Both the position numbers and the translations under genes were made by a program. From Rhodobiaceae bacterium UBA7378 (lineage in GTDB: Bacteria; Pseudomonadota; Alphaproteobacteria; RS24): a stretch of DNA of 7,322 nucleotides. Below the pieces are notes generated by a model, which did no database searches, was not told the DNA's origin, and worked only from the letters and a program-made list of their open reading frames with translations. The stretch is taken from contig DKNW01000017.1 in NCBI GenBank assembly GCA_002469805.1, positions 1-7,322 of the forward strand, in the 5' to 3' direction. Positions within the stretch are counted from its first letter, which is position 1, and each line of letters opens with the position of its first letter. Positions 1 through 5,933 of this stretch are shown piece by piece.

Positions 1-2
1 GC

Positions 3-719
3 TTGCCCGATATATCGCCCGAGCAGCGCCAGCAAGAACTTCGGCGCATGTGGCTCAATATCGGTCATGTGCTTGCTGAGATGGCACACATGAAAAAGAT
101 ATTGGCGCAAGCTGACAGCCGCCTGCGATTGCATAATGGTGAACACCTTGCCGCGCTCAAAGCCGCCGGCAAACCATTTATTCTGGTGTCTGCCCATACC
201 GGAAACTGGGAAATTGGGATGGTGATGCTTAAGCAACACGGTATTGAGGGTGGCGCTATTTATCGTCGGTCAAACAATCCGATTATGGATAAATGGATTG
301 TCGATCAACGCACCCGATATATCCCACACCAGATCCCGAAAGGCGCTGACGGCTCAAAGCAGATGATCCGACTTTTGAGAAACGGTGTTTCACTTGGTGC
401 GCTTATCGACCAACGGCTCAACACGGGTGACCCCATCACATTTTTCGGGCGTCCCACGCGTGCACCATCCGCCGCCGTCAAACTGGCACATAGATTTGAC
501 CTTATGGTTTTGCCTGTGCGCGTGTGCCGTCGCCAAGATATGCCAGACACAGCCTATTTCGATCTCTATCTAGAGCCGCCCCTCATCGTCAAGCAAAGCG
601 ATAACCGCCAAGCCGATACTGACCAAGCCATGGCACATATTTACGCGCGGTTTGAAGCGTGGATATCTGACCGCCCGTCTGAATGGTTCTGGGTGCACGA
701 CCGATGGCGCAAAAATTAG
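3..719 (+). CDS. LpxL/HtrB-type lipid A (lysophospholipid) acyltransferase, 5'-truncated by window edge
   Basis: Members of this family transfer a fatty acyl chain from acyl-ACP onto a lipid A precursor or a related lipid at the inner face of the inner membrane. The visible 238 residues contain the family's catalytic HX4E motif (H65-TGNW-E70, counting from the first visible codon). A YRRSNNP block (87-93) follows, comparable to the substrate-binding YR-x-x-x-NP region, then ALIDQ (133-137) and FFGRPTRAPS (147-156). These fall in the usual family order. Full-length relatives are about 290-310 residues, so roughly 55-70 N-terminal residues, including any membrane anchor, lie left of the window. 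The TTG at base 3 is simply the first usable codon, not a believable start. The stop is TAG at 717-719, three bases from the stop of the opposing GT10 gene. The family is clear; lauroyl versus myristoyl specificity, or a non-lipid A substrate such as an ornithine-type lipid, cannot be read from sequence. Confidence 0.9.
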   Translation: MPDISPEQRQQELRRMWLNIGHVLAEMAHMKKILAQADSRLRLHNGEHLAALKAAGKPFILVSAHTGNWEIGMVMLKQHGIEGGAIYRRSNNPIMDKWIVDQRTRYIPHQIPKGADGSKQMIRLLRNGVSLGALIDQRLNTGDPITFFGRPTRAPSAAVKLAHRFDLMVLPVRVCRRQDMPDTAYFDLYLEPPLIVKQSDNRQADTDQAMAHIYARFEAWISDRPSEWFWVHDRWRKN

Positions 720-722
720 GTA

Positions 723-1763
723 TCACCGCTGGCCAATATAATCTTTCCAGTAGCGTTTGTTGAACGACCGCGACCGTATTTTGCCCAGCGCATAGCGCAA
801 GAACACCCATAAACTTGAGCGCATCAATGCATGGCGACTGTAAATCTGTGCAGCGCCCACTGACACCTCATCAAGTCTTTCTTCTTGATCGATCACATGT
901 TTGGCAATCATATTGCCCAAATTATAATCTTCGATCACGCGTCGTCGGGCCTCAATGATGGCAGGCAGACGTTTTTCGAAAGCATTATCAGCAATCGCCG
1001 CACGAATAGTGGCACACGCAGAAGCAGTGTCGCGTATATCGATGGGAATAAACGCATCCTCGGGGAAATACGCTGCCGCGTTTGGGCAGCCTGCGTAAAA
1101 TGGCAGGCAGTATCCCAAAAACGCATCGGATAGTTTCTCTGTCCAGTGATGCGCGCCAATGTGGTTTTCGACAGCAATATGGTATTTGAAGCTGTCCATT
1201 CCCTCTGCCTTATGTTCAACGCGCTGATAGCCAGAGCCATAAACAGAAATTATGTCACCCAATTCGTGCATCAATGTGTTTAAAAATTCAAACCGGCGTA
1301 AATGAAGGCTGTGTTTTTGCTGTTTCTTTGAGCCAAATACCGACAGTAAATCGGGCTTGTCAGGCACAGAAGGATGTGCGCGCATCTCATCGACACCACC
1401 GTAAAACCATCGGCCGACGGGGGGCATGTCACGGCGATTTGTGTGCGGCAGTGCAGCGGCGTCTTGGCTCGTTAAAACCATGCCGAACTGGTCGGTATAG
1501 TCGCGCCCAAAATACTTAATCGATGACGGTTCGTAAGTTAGGAGCGCAGTCCGCGCCCGGCCGCAAGCGACCTCCTCGACACGCAATGGCAAACGCTCAT
1601 CGCCCCTTCTCGGCAGATCGTCATATACCACCAACCAGTCGTATTCGCGGGCCTCTGCATCTAGAACAAATTCCACCTGCGGATATAATTGCGGCAAGGT
1701 TGAAACCTGAAAAACCTCTATCGGATTTTTTGAAACTAACTTTACCCTGATTTTAGCAGTCAT
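723..1763 (-). CDS. Glycosyltransferase family 10 (alpha-1,3-fucosyltransferase-like) protein
   Basis: The protein has 346 residues. GT10 enzymes transfer fucose, or in some bacteria another sugar, from a GDP-sugar to a glycan such as LPS O-antigen or capsule. The C-terminal half shows the family signature in order: FKYHIAVEN (192-200), WTEKL (207-211), a Gly-Tyr-x-Leu-Pro-Phe-Tyr-x-Gly stretch (217-225), YFP (232-234) and FIPID (238-242). In characterised fucosyltransferases the TEK segment helps bind the GDP-sugar. The N-terminal half has the common bacterial pattern ending near YEPSSIKYFG (77-86). The last 35 residues are rich in Arg, Lys and aromatics, like the membrane-associating basic tail of bacterial fucosyltransferases. 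There is no signal peptide, so a cytoplasmic or peripheral location is expected. The ATG at 1763 is 22 bases after the MFS stop, suggesting co-transcription, although no strong Shine-Dalgarno is seen. Family assignment is firm; donor and acceptor are unknown. Confidence 0.85.
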   Translation of the reverse strand: MTAKIRVKLVSKNPIEVFQVSTLPQLYPQVEFVLDAEAREYDWLVVYDDLPRRGDERLPLRVEEVACGRARTALLTYEPSSIKYFGRDYTDQFGMVLTSQDAAALPHTNRRDMPPVGRWFYGGVDEMRAHPSVPDKPDLLSVFGSKKQQKHSLHLRRFEFLNTLMHELGDIISVYGSGYQRVEHKAEGMDSFKYHIAVENHIGAHHWTEKLSDAFLGYCLPFYAGCPNAAAYFPEDAFIPIDIRDTASACATIRAAIADNAFEKRLPAIIEARRRVIEDYNLGNMIAKHVIDQEERLDEVSVGAAQIYSRHALMRSSLWVFLRYALGKIRSRSFNKRYWKDYIGQR

Positions 1764-1785
1764 TTATTTGGCGCTCTTCGATATT

Positions 1786-2997
1786 CTATTGATTGGTAAA
1801 TTTTGGCAGCGATAGCGATATCACAATAACGGGTAGCATCAGCACAGCAGCAAACATCAAACCCAAATCATAGTTTCCGGTCACGTCCCATATATGTCCG
1901 ATCAGAATGGGGCTCACACCAGCACCAAAAATAAAGACAGAATACTGCAGGCCATAAATCGCGCCATAGTGAGCAAGGCCGAAATACCGCGCCGTATAAT
2001 AGCCAATCAGATCAACTTCCGCACCAACCGCAAAGCCAAGCGCGATAGCTGCAACCAGTGCAAACTCAAGCCCGCCAAGTGCCAGCGACATACACCCCAA
2101 CCCAACAAGCGCAAAGACAAATGCTGTGAGATAGGGCGCAAAAATTCTGTCGATTAAAAACCCGATCAATAATCGACCTACCATGACCGACAGGCCCATC
2201 AAAGCCGCCAGCCCACCAGCTTCGGCGGCACTCATGCCTGCATCTTGCAGCAAGGGTATGAAGGCCGGTATCAGGCCCAAAACCGCCAGCGAGATCAAAA
2301 AGAATATGCTGGCAATTTTCCAGAAAACAATCGTGCGCACCGCCGCGCCAAGCGTGAGCCCGATTTGAGATTGCGCAACCGCCGCATCGTCCGAACCATC
2401 ATCTTCCGGCGTGTCTTTAATCAGCAAATACACAACCGGCAACGACGCCATCACGATCAAAAACATGACGAAATAGCCAGCACGCCAACCATTTTCAGCG
2501 ACAAAAGGCGTCATGAAACGCGGCATTAAATAAGCCATTACGCCAGTAGACGTCAGGCTTATACCAAGCGCCAGCCCACGATGTTTCACAAAGAACGCAT
2601 TCACAGCGCGGGTAAATGCCAGCGCAGTAGAGGCCACGCCGAACACGGCATAGGCAGCCGATAACGTGTAGAGCATCCATAAGTCGCCCGTCATTTGGGT
2701 AAAGCCCAGCAGAAGAACGCCATATCCCAACAATGAGATGGTGGTCACGCGCTTCAGGCCATAGCGGTCAATAAGCCGACCGGCAAATGTTGCGAGCAAC
2801 ATCATGACAACAACCGAGATAGACTGTTGCGCGCCAATCTCGGCCCGTGTCCAGCCAAATTCATCTTGCCATGGGCGCACCCAGATGCCGCTGGAATAAT
2901 AAACCATCGACGCCAGATTTACGCCGATGCCCACAAAGGCCGCAAACAAAACGGTCCATCCGCGCGCAAACTCATTCACCGTAGATGATTGCTGCAC
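1786..2997 (-). CDS. MFS transporter, monocarboxylate/oxalate-formate (MCT/OFA)-like
   Basis: A 12-helix major facilitator protein of 403 residues that would move a small organic solute across the inner membrane. The hydrophobic segments are evenly spaced. The family motif between helices 2 and 3 is visible as GRLIDRYGLKR (residues 73-83). The FFxKHRGLALG segment (near 135-145) is typical of the MCT-like branch, and an acidic central loop (KDTPEDDGSDD, near 194) separates the two six-helix halves. The frame can be opened further upstream to a TTG at 3018 (410 residues), but that TTG has no ribosome binding site. The GTG at 2997 has a strong GAGGGG six bases upstream, so it is preferred here. 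The gene follows the MAPEG gene by 40 bases and precedes the GT10 gene by 22 bases. The substrate cannot be inferred; monocarboxylates are only the family's typical cargo. Confidence 0.88.
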   Translation of the reverse strand: MQQSSTVNEFARGWTVLFAAFVGIGVNLASMVYYSSGIWVRPWQDEFGWTRAEIGAQQSISVVVMMLLATFAGRLIDRYGLKRVTTISLLGYGVLLLGFTQMTGDLWMLYTLSAAYAVFGVASTALAFTRAVNAFFVKHRGLALGISLTSTGVMAYLMPRFMTPFVAENGWRAGYFVMFLIVMASLPVVYLLIKDTPEDDGSDDAAVAQSQIGLTLGAAVRTIVFWKIASIFFLISLAVLGLIPAFIPLLQDAGMSAAEAGGLAALMGLSVMVGRLLIGFLIDRIFAPYLTAFVFALVGLGCMSLALGGLEFALVAAIALGFAVGAEVDLIGYYTARYFGLAHYGAIYGLQYSVFIFGAGVSPILIGHIWDVTGNYDLGLMFAAVLMLPVIVISLSLPKFTNQ

Positions 2998-3001
2998 AAT
3001 G

Positions 3002-3009
3002 CCCCCCTC
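3002..3009 (-). promoter_or_regulatory. Ribosome binding site that moves the MFS start to GTG 2997
   Basis: The minus strand reads GAGGGGGG here, and the GAGGGG core is 6 bases from a GTG at 2997-2995. The longer reading starting at TTG 3018 would place this purine run inside the coding sequence and has only AT-rich sequence in front of it. The site therefore supports the shorter protein. Confidence 0.6.
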
Positions 3010-3037
3010 AAAACTCAAACTTAAAAACAGATTTGAC

Positions 3038-3457
3038 TTAGAAAATCAGAAATTGGCCAAGATCCCCAATGAGATAGAATGTTGCGAGAAGTCCAACCAT
3101 ATAGAAATAGCTTCGCGGACTTGGGTTTTTCTCAGTTGCGATGCGATAATATAAAACCATGTGTATTAGCCGCGCCACGGCATACACCCAAACGACAATG
3201 GCCAACCTATCGGGGCTGAACTCCGACAGAATCGCCACAATGCTGAGGCCAAAAAACGGGACAATGTTTTCAAGGGAGTTGCGGAACGTCCGGTCTGAGC
3301 GAAACACAAAACTGTCATGCCCGAGAGCCGGATCAACAACACCGGGCACCATTTTGGCCTGCTTGCGGTGGGCACCTGTCGCGATCACTGCCTGAAGCGT
3401 GATTGTCGTCAACACCAGCCATAGGCCTGCGAGTGAAATTGCGTAATACTCAAACAT
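3038..3457 (-). CDS. MAPEG family membrane protein (first type)
   Basis: A 139-residue protein with four predicted membrane helices (about 6-26, 64-80, 85-105 and 117-137), the size and architecture of the MAPEG family (microsomal glutathione transferase, leukotriene C4 synthase and relatives). The family's signature after helix 1 is present as R56-TF-RN-SLE63. An AR-x-x-H-x-x-x-YY pattern (95-104) lies in helix 3, where the family usually has its Arg/Tyr glutathione-site residues. Eukaryotic members conjugate or isomerise lipophilic electrophiles with glutathione; most bacterial members are uncharacterised. The ATG at 3457 has a strong GGGGAGG six bases upstream. It lies between the tautomerase and MFS genes on the same strand. 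It is clearly not a recent copy of the MAPEG gene at 3793-4182: the two share little beyond the family signature. Confidence 0.85.
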   Translation of the reverse strand: MFEYYAISLAGLWLVLTTITLQAVIATGAHRKQAKMVPGVVDPALGHDSFVFRSDRTFRNSLENIVPFFGLSIVAILSEFSPDRLAIVVWVYAVARLIHMVLYYRIATEKNPSPRSYFYMVGLLATFYLIGDLGQFLIF

Positions 3458-3525
3458 ATAAAGCCTCCCCTACGTGCGTTGAGCCTCTAATATTATGCCG
3501 ATTCCAGTTGCAGCGTCGCTCTTGA

Positions 3526-3729
3526 TTACGATGGGCGTTTTCGCCGTTCGGACACAGGTTCACCGGCAATACCCCAATTTTCGGTTTCTACTTCTTCGAT
3601 AATAACAATGGTGGTTTCCGGGTTTTTACCCAGCACACGCGCCAGCACTTCGGTCATTTCCGCCATGACCTGCTTTTTCTGCGCAGGCGTCGCCCCTTCA
3701 CGGGTAATTTTAACATTAATCATGGGCAT
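3526..3729 (-). CDS. 4-oxalocrotonate tautomerase-like small protein
   Basis: A 67-residue protein of the size of 4-oxalocrotonate tautomerase subunits (about 62 residues), which form hexamers with the N-terminal proline as catalytic base. The sequence starts Met-Pro-Met-Ile-Asn-Val, so Met removal exposes Pro1. The WGIAGE block (residues 52-57 including Met) matches the conserved FGIGGE/WGIGGE turn near the active site. The start is well supported: AAAGGAG sits 7 bases before the ATG at 3729. Two arginines used by the classical enzyme (Arg11 and Arg39) do not appear at the aligned positions. There the protein has TREGAT and TTIVII, with its only nearby Arg at position 9 of the Pro-numbered chain. 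It is therefore probably not a true oxalocrotonate tautomerase, and no catechol meta-cleavage genes lie around it. Lone members of this superfamily can have tautomerase, dehalogenase or unknown activities. Confidence 0.88.
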   Translation of the reverse strand: MPMINVKITREGATPAQKKQVMAEMTEVLARVLGKNPETTIVIIEEVETENWGIAGEPVSERRKRPS

Positions 3730-3792
3730 GGTTTATCTCCTTTGCCGCACATGTCCGGCCCGATGGCTGAACTACGGCATCTTCTCAGGCTA

Positions 3793-4182
3793 TCATTTTA
3801 GGCCAATCGCAACCATCACAAGGCCAATAATCACGGCCAAAAACAAGCCCATCTCGCTGGCGAACTGGATGAGAAAACCGGGTCGGTGCCGATCAGGGTA
3901 CCGCAAGGCATAAATGGTTCGCCCGACAGGAAACAGAACACCAACAGCCGCCGCCAGCAGATCGGTATGAATTGCCGCGCATAACCACAGCAACGGCAAA
4001 AACATCACCAGATGCTCGGTTAAATTGGTCTGGCTTCTAATCGCACATTCAAGCTCGTACGCGCCGGTCGTTGCCGGACCCCAAATTTCAAATTTGGATC
4101 TGACCCGACTGACATTCATCAAGACTAGCAAGTAAACTAAAAGAGAGAGTGCGGATACAAACGCCGTTAATGGAAAAGCCAT
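3793..4182 (-). CDS. MAPEG family membrane protein (second type)
   Basis: A 129-residue, four-helix membrane protein (about 3-24, 58-72, 76-92 and 105-127). MAPEG features are R49-SQT-N53-LT-E56 after helix 1, LPLLWL in helix 2, and the GR-x-x-Y-x-x-x-Y pattern (87-95) followed by R100-PGF. The last pattern is the one usually seen in bacterial MAPEG proteins. A TTG five codons upstream (4197) would lengthen it to 134 residues, but GGGAG at 4195-4191 lies 8 bases before the ATG at 4182, so the ATG is preferred. It sits 64 bases after the MerC-domain gene and 63 bases before the tautomerase gene, same strand. A glutathione-linked or peroxidase-like role is the family expectation; the substrate is unknown. 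Confidence 0.85.
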   Translation of the reverse strand: MAFPLTAFVSALSLLVYLLVLMNVSRVRSKFEIWGPATTGAYELECAIRSQTNLTEHLVMFLPLLWLCAAIHTDLLAAAVGVLFPVGRTIYALRYPDRHRPGFLIQFASEMGLFLAVIIGLVMVAIGLK

Positions 4183-4190
4183 CACAAGTA

Positions 4191-4195
4191 CTCCC
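4191..4195 (-). promoter_or_regulatory. Ribosome binding site choosing ATG 4182 for the second MAPEG gene
   Basis: The minus strand reads GGGAG, 8 bases from the ATG at 4182-4180. The upstream alternative TTG at 4197 overlaps this purine run and has no such site of its own, so the shorter product is more likely. Confidence 0.55.
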
Positions 4196-4246
4196 AAAAC
4201 AAAAGCCGGCGCATGTTACCTAGGGGTAGGCTGCAGAATTTTCTCT

Positions 4247-4648
4247 CTAATGTCCGCATTCTGACGCACGGCATAATTTGAAATTTCGCAAATGCGCAAC
4301 CGCAATGGTAAACGCACCGACCAGCGTCATTGTGCGCTCACCAAATTCGCCCAATCCAGCGTGGCCAGCACTTGCAGTGAAGATCAAAACAGCGACGCCC
4401 AACAACCCTAGCATTAAAACCGAGCGATCTTTATGCTTGGCACAGCCCAGCGAGAGCGCCGCAAGACTGAGGGGAATGACGGCCCATAACAACCGTTCGT
4501 GGAAAACTTCCTCGCCCAATAATGTTGTGCCAATCGCCGGAAAAACGCCCAATAGAAGCGGCAGACAAATACAATGCACCGCACAAATGGTTGACGTCGA
4601 TACGGCAAACTTGTCCATCCACGAAATATATCTGGTGGCTATTGTCAT
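4247..4648 (-). CDS. MerC-domain inner-membrane protein
   Basis: A 133-residue protein with four predicted membrane helices (about 18-38, 53-69, 76-95 and 105-120). It has the MerC-family opening: an acidic residue (D12) before helix 1, then CAVHC at residues 22-26 running into a third cysteine and LPLLLG. In MerC of mercury resistance operons the cysteine pair in the first helix carries Hg(II) across the inner membrane. Many chromosomal members are not in mer operons and their metal is unknown. Two more cysteines lie in the short tail (C126, C131, ending CGH), a possible second soft-metal or thiol site. No merR, merT, merP or merA is visible. The ATG at 4648 follows AGGAG with 7 bases spacing. 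It is the first gene of the minus-strand run and is divergent from the lipoprotein gene. Confidence 0.82.
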   Translation of the reverse strand: MTIATRYISWMDKFAVSTSTICAVHCICLPLLLGVFPAIGTTLLGEEVFHERLLWAVIPLSLAALSLGCAKHKDRSVLMLGLLGVAVLIFTASAGHAGLGEFGERTMTLVGAFTIAVAHLRNFKLCRASECGH

Positions 4649-4846
4649 AAACCAACTCCTTGATGCTTATCCAAACGCGGTACGATGCCTGAAGCACACG
4701 CGCCTCGAACGATAAAAACTCTGGCGTGAACCTAACCAAAATTGCGACACGTGAACAAGGCAATTCTTGTGTCTCGACGGTAGAAAGATGGTCAGAGCGG
4801 ATTTACCCACTTGCCTTATGCCTATGCCACACTAATTTTTGCGATA
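4649..4846. other. Divergent intergenic region, probable promoters for both directions
   Basis: This 198-base stretch separates the MerC-domain gene (leftward) from the lipoprotein gene (rightward) and must hold the promoter for at least the latter. No convincing -35/-10 pair was found for either side, only weak matches. A short inverted repeat lies at 4755-4770. No tRNA or well-supported small gene is seen; a minus-strand frame through 4763 is a shadow of the MerC-domain gene. Confidence 0.5.
4755..4770. repeat. Short inverted repeat ACAAG-N6-CTTGT, possible operator
   Basis: A perfect 5-base inverted repeat, ACAAG and CTTGT, is separated by GCAATT. It lies about 105 bases upstream of the MerC-domain ATG and 77 bases upstream of the lipoprotein ATG, where a regulator serving both directions could bind. 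A repeat this short can occur by chance, and no known regulator consensus was recognised. Confidence 0.25.
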
Positions 4847-5368
4847 ATGGATTACCACTTATATTTAGGAAATTTTCGCCGCGCCGCCCGCTGCATAGGC
4901 ATAGCTGTTCTGGCCAGCTTTTCGCTATCGGCTTGCGTGTATGTCAGCAAGCCATTTACGGCGAGCGAAGCTTTTAAGAAGCTGCCAGCCGCACAAGAAA
5001 TTATCGTTAGCGTCACCCATGTTGTGTTGTCAGACAATAAAGATGAGGCCAAAAAGTTTTGGACGTATAATCAGGACGTGATCGATTCACTGCCGGAAAA
5101 TAACGGATATCTGGGGCATAAATTGCGGCTCAAGTTGTTTTCCGGCGAAGCGTGGACACTAACCGTCTGGGATGATCGCGATGCGCTGGGTCAATTTGTG
5201 TTTGGCGATGTGCATAACACAGCGATGTTTGAGGCGATGAGTGCCGTTGCGCGCGGCCGATCTATCACGGCAAGCTTTTCGGTCGATCAGGTGCCCCCGA
5301 GCTGGGAAGATCTTGAAAAATTAATGGACGCCGAAGGCCGCAACCTCCTCGCCAATAGCGATTATTAG
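4847..5368 (+). CDS. Lipoprotein with an antibiotic-biosynthesis-monooxygenase/DUF3291-like domain
   Basis: A 173-residue protein. Residues 1-29 form a lipoprotein signal: NFRRAAR (9-15), a hydrophobic stretch, and lipobox LSAC with acceptor Cys30. The residue after Cys is Val, not Asp, which in enteric rules favours the outer membrane. The mature part resembles the dimeric alpha-beta barrel fold (ABM, DUF3291, EthD types). It has a first strand IIVSVTH (52-58), a LPENNGYLG turn (82-90), an aromatic strand WTLTVWDD (103-110) and a helix-turn with FVFGDVHNTAM (117-127), where His123 is the likely functional histidine. Such domains are usually cytoplasmic enzymes or heme/small-molecule binders. 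The ATG at 4847 is chosen because it gives a normal signal peptide; the frame stays open to TTG 4811. No Shine-Dalgarno precedes the ATG, so translation may be leaderless or weak. It is divergent from the MerC-domain gene; substrate unknown. Confidence 0.75.
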   Translation: MDYHLYLGNFRRAARCIGIAVLASFSLSACVYVSKPFTASEAFKKLPAAQEIIVSVTHVVLSDNKDEAKKFWTYNQDVIDSLPENNGYLGHKLRLKLFSGEAWTLTVWDDRDALGQFVFGDVHNTAMFEAMSAVARGRSITASFSVDQVPPSWEDLEKLMDAEGRNLLANSDY

Positions 5369-5486
5369 ACACTGCACGTCATTAATCAGCTGCCGCCCAC
5401 ATGTGTAGAATTTATATGGGCATTGCGAACAATTGCTTTGCGACCAAGGTTCAGTTTAGCTTTGCCTCATTAGGAATGTCTATTTG

Positions 5487-5512
5487 GCATAGTTGATTTC
5501 GCATAGTTGATT
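5487..5512 (+). repeat. Tandem 12-base direct repeat before the AhpD-like gene
   Basis: The 12-mer GCATAGTTGATT occurs at 5487-5498 and again at 5501-5512, a 14-base period with TC between copies. The second copy abuts the AAGGAG ribosome binding site of the AhpD-like gene. It may be a slippage duplication in the 5' leader or a paired regulator site. Confidence 0.7.
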
Positions 5513-5518
5513 AAGGAG
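5513..5518 (+). promoter_or_regulatory. Ribosome binding site fixing ATG 5525 of the AhpD-like gene
   Basis: AAGGAG lies 6 bases before the ATG at 5525. The frame also opens at a TTG at 5507, but that codon lies upstream of this site and would add six residues in front of a good signal peptide, so ATG 5525 is preferred. Confidence 0.75.
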
Positions 5519-5524
5519 TTTGAT

Positions 5525-5929
5525 ATGAAAAATTTATTGTTGGTTTTAACCCTTATTGGGATTGGCTCAGGAGGGGTAGCACTCGCCGATGGGCACAAAA
5601 TGTCGGAAAACAAAGTCTCAAACGAATTTGTTTTACTGCACCCTAAAAGCATAGTGGCTGATGCTGACGCTTATTATAACGCGGTATTGGACAAGGTATT
5701 TGGTGGTGCAATCCCGGCGAAATATGCCCAACTCGCGGCTTTGTCGGCATCGATCGCCATGAAGTGTGAGTATTGCATCCCAGCGCATAAATCCATGGCC
5801 GTCGCAGCCGGCGCTTCGGAAGAAGAGATCAAGACGGCAATTGCTATTGCAGCCGATGTCGCCCTCAATAGCTCCATGCTTTACGGCTCCGAATACGACA
5901 TGGAAAAATTCAAAAAGATGTTTGAATAA
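5525..5929 (+). CDS. Exported AhpD-like (carboxymuconolactone decarboxylase family) CxxC protein
   Basis: A 134-residue protein with a Sec signal peptide (MKN, a Leu/Ile-rich core, cleavage expected after VALA at residue 21), so the mature protein should be periplasmic. The core is the AhpD/CMD helical domain with C81-EY-C84-x3-H88, the same spacing as the redox Cys pair and His of AhpD alkylhydroperoxidases. The following AVAAGASEEEI (92-102) is the usual helix-turn after the active site. The glutamate that normally lies 12 residues before the first Cys is Gln69 here. Classical AhpD is cytoplasmic and is reduced through lipoamide. An exported version would need a periplasmic electron donor, or may act as a thiol-disulfide or peroxide-scavenging protein. 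It lies 156 bases after the lipoprotein stop on the same strand. Family and export are well supported; the reaction is inferred. Confidence 0.85.
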   Translation: MKNLLLVLTLIGIGSGGVALADGHKMSENKVSNEFVLLHPKSIVADADAYYNAVLDKVFGGAIPAKYAQLAALSASIAMKCEYCIPAHKSMAVAAGASEEEIKTAIAIAADVALNSSMLYGSEYDMEKFKKMFE

Positions 5930-5933
5930 GATT

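Noticed and set aside
1894..2529. Several plus-strand frames inside the MFS gene
   Set aside because: They are Lys, Arg, Gln and Asn-rich shadows of transmembrane coding sequence with no own signals.
3526..3729. Aromatic meta-cleavage pathway around the tautomerase
   Set aside because: No dioxygenase, dehydrogenase, hydratase or decarboxylase of that pathway is present, and key arginines of the classical enzyme are not at their positions.
4247..4648. Mercury resistance (mer) operon
   Set aside because: Only a MerC-domain protein is present; no MerR, MerT, MerP or MerA is encoded in the window.
4278..4715. A 145-codon plus-strand frame opposite the MerC-domain gene
   Set aside because: Antisense to a well-supported membrane protein gene; its composition is typical of the reverse complement of hydrophobic coding sequence.
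4431..4763. A 110-codon minus-strand frame crossing the start of the MerC-domain gene
   Set aside because: It overlaps the MerC-domain gene out of frame, has no recognisable domain, and the MerC frame has the membrane pattern, motif and ribosome binding site.
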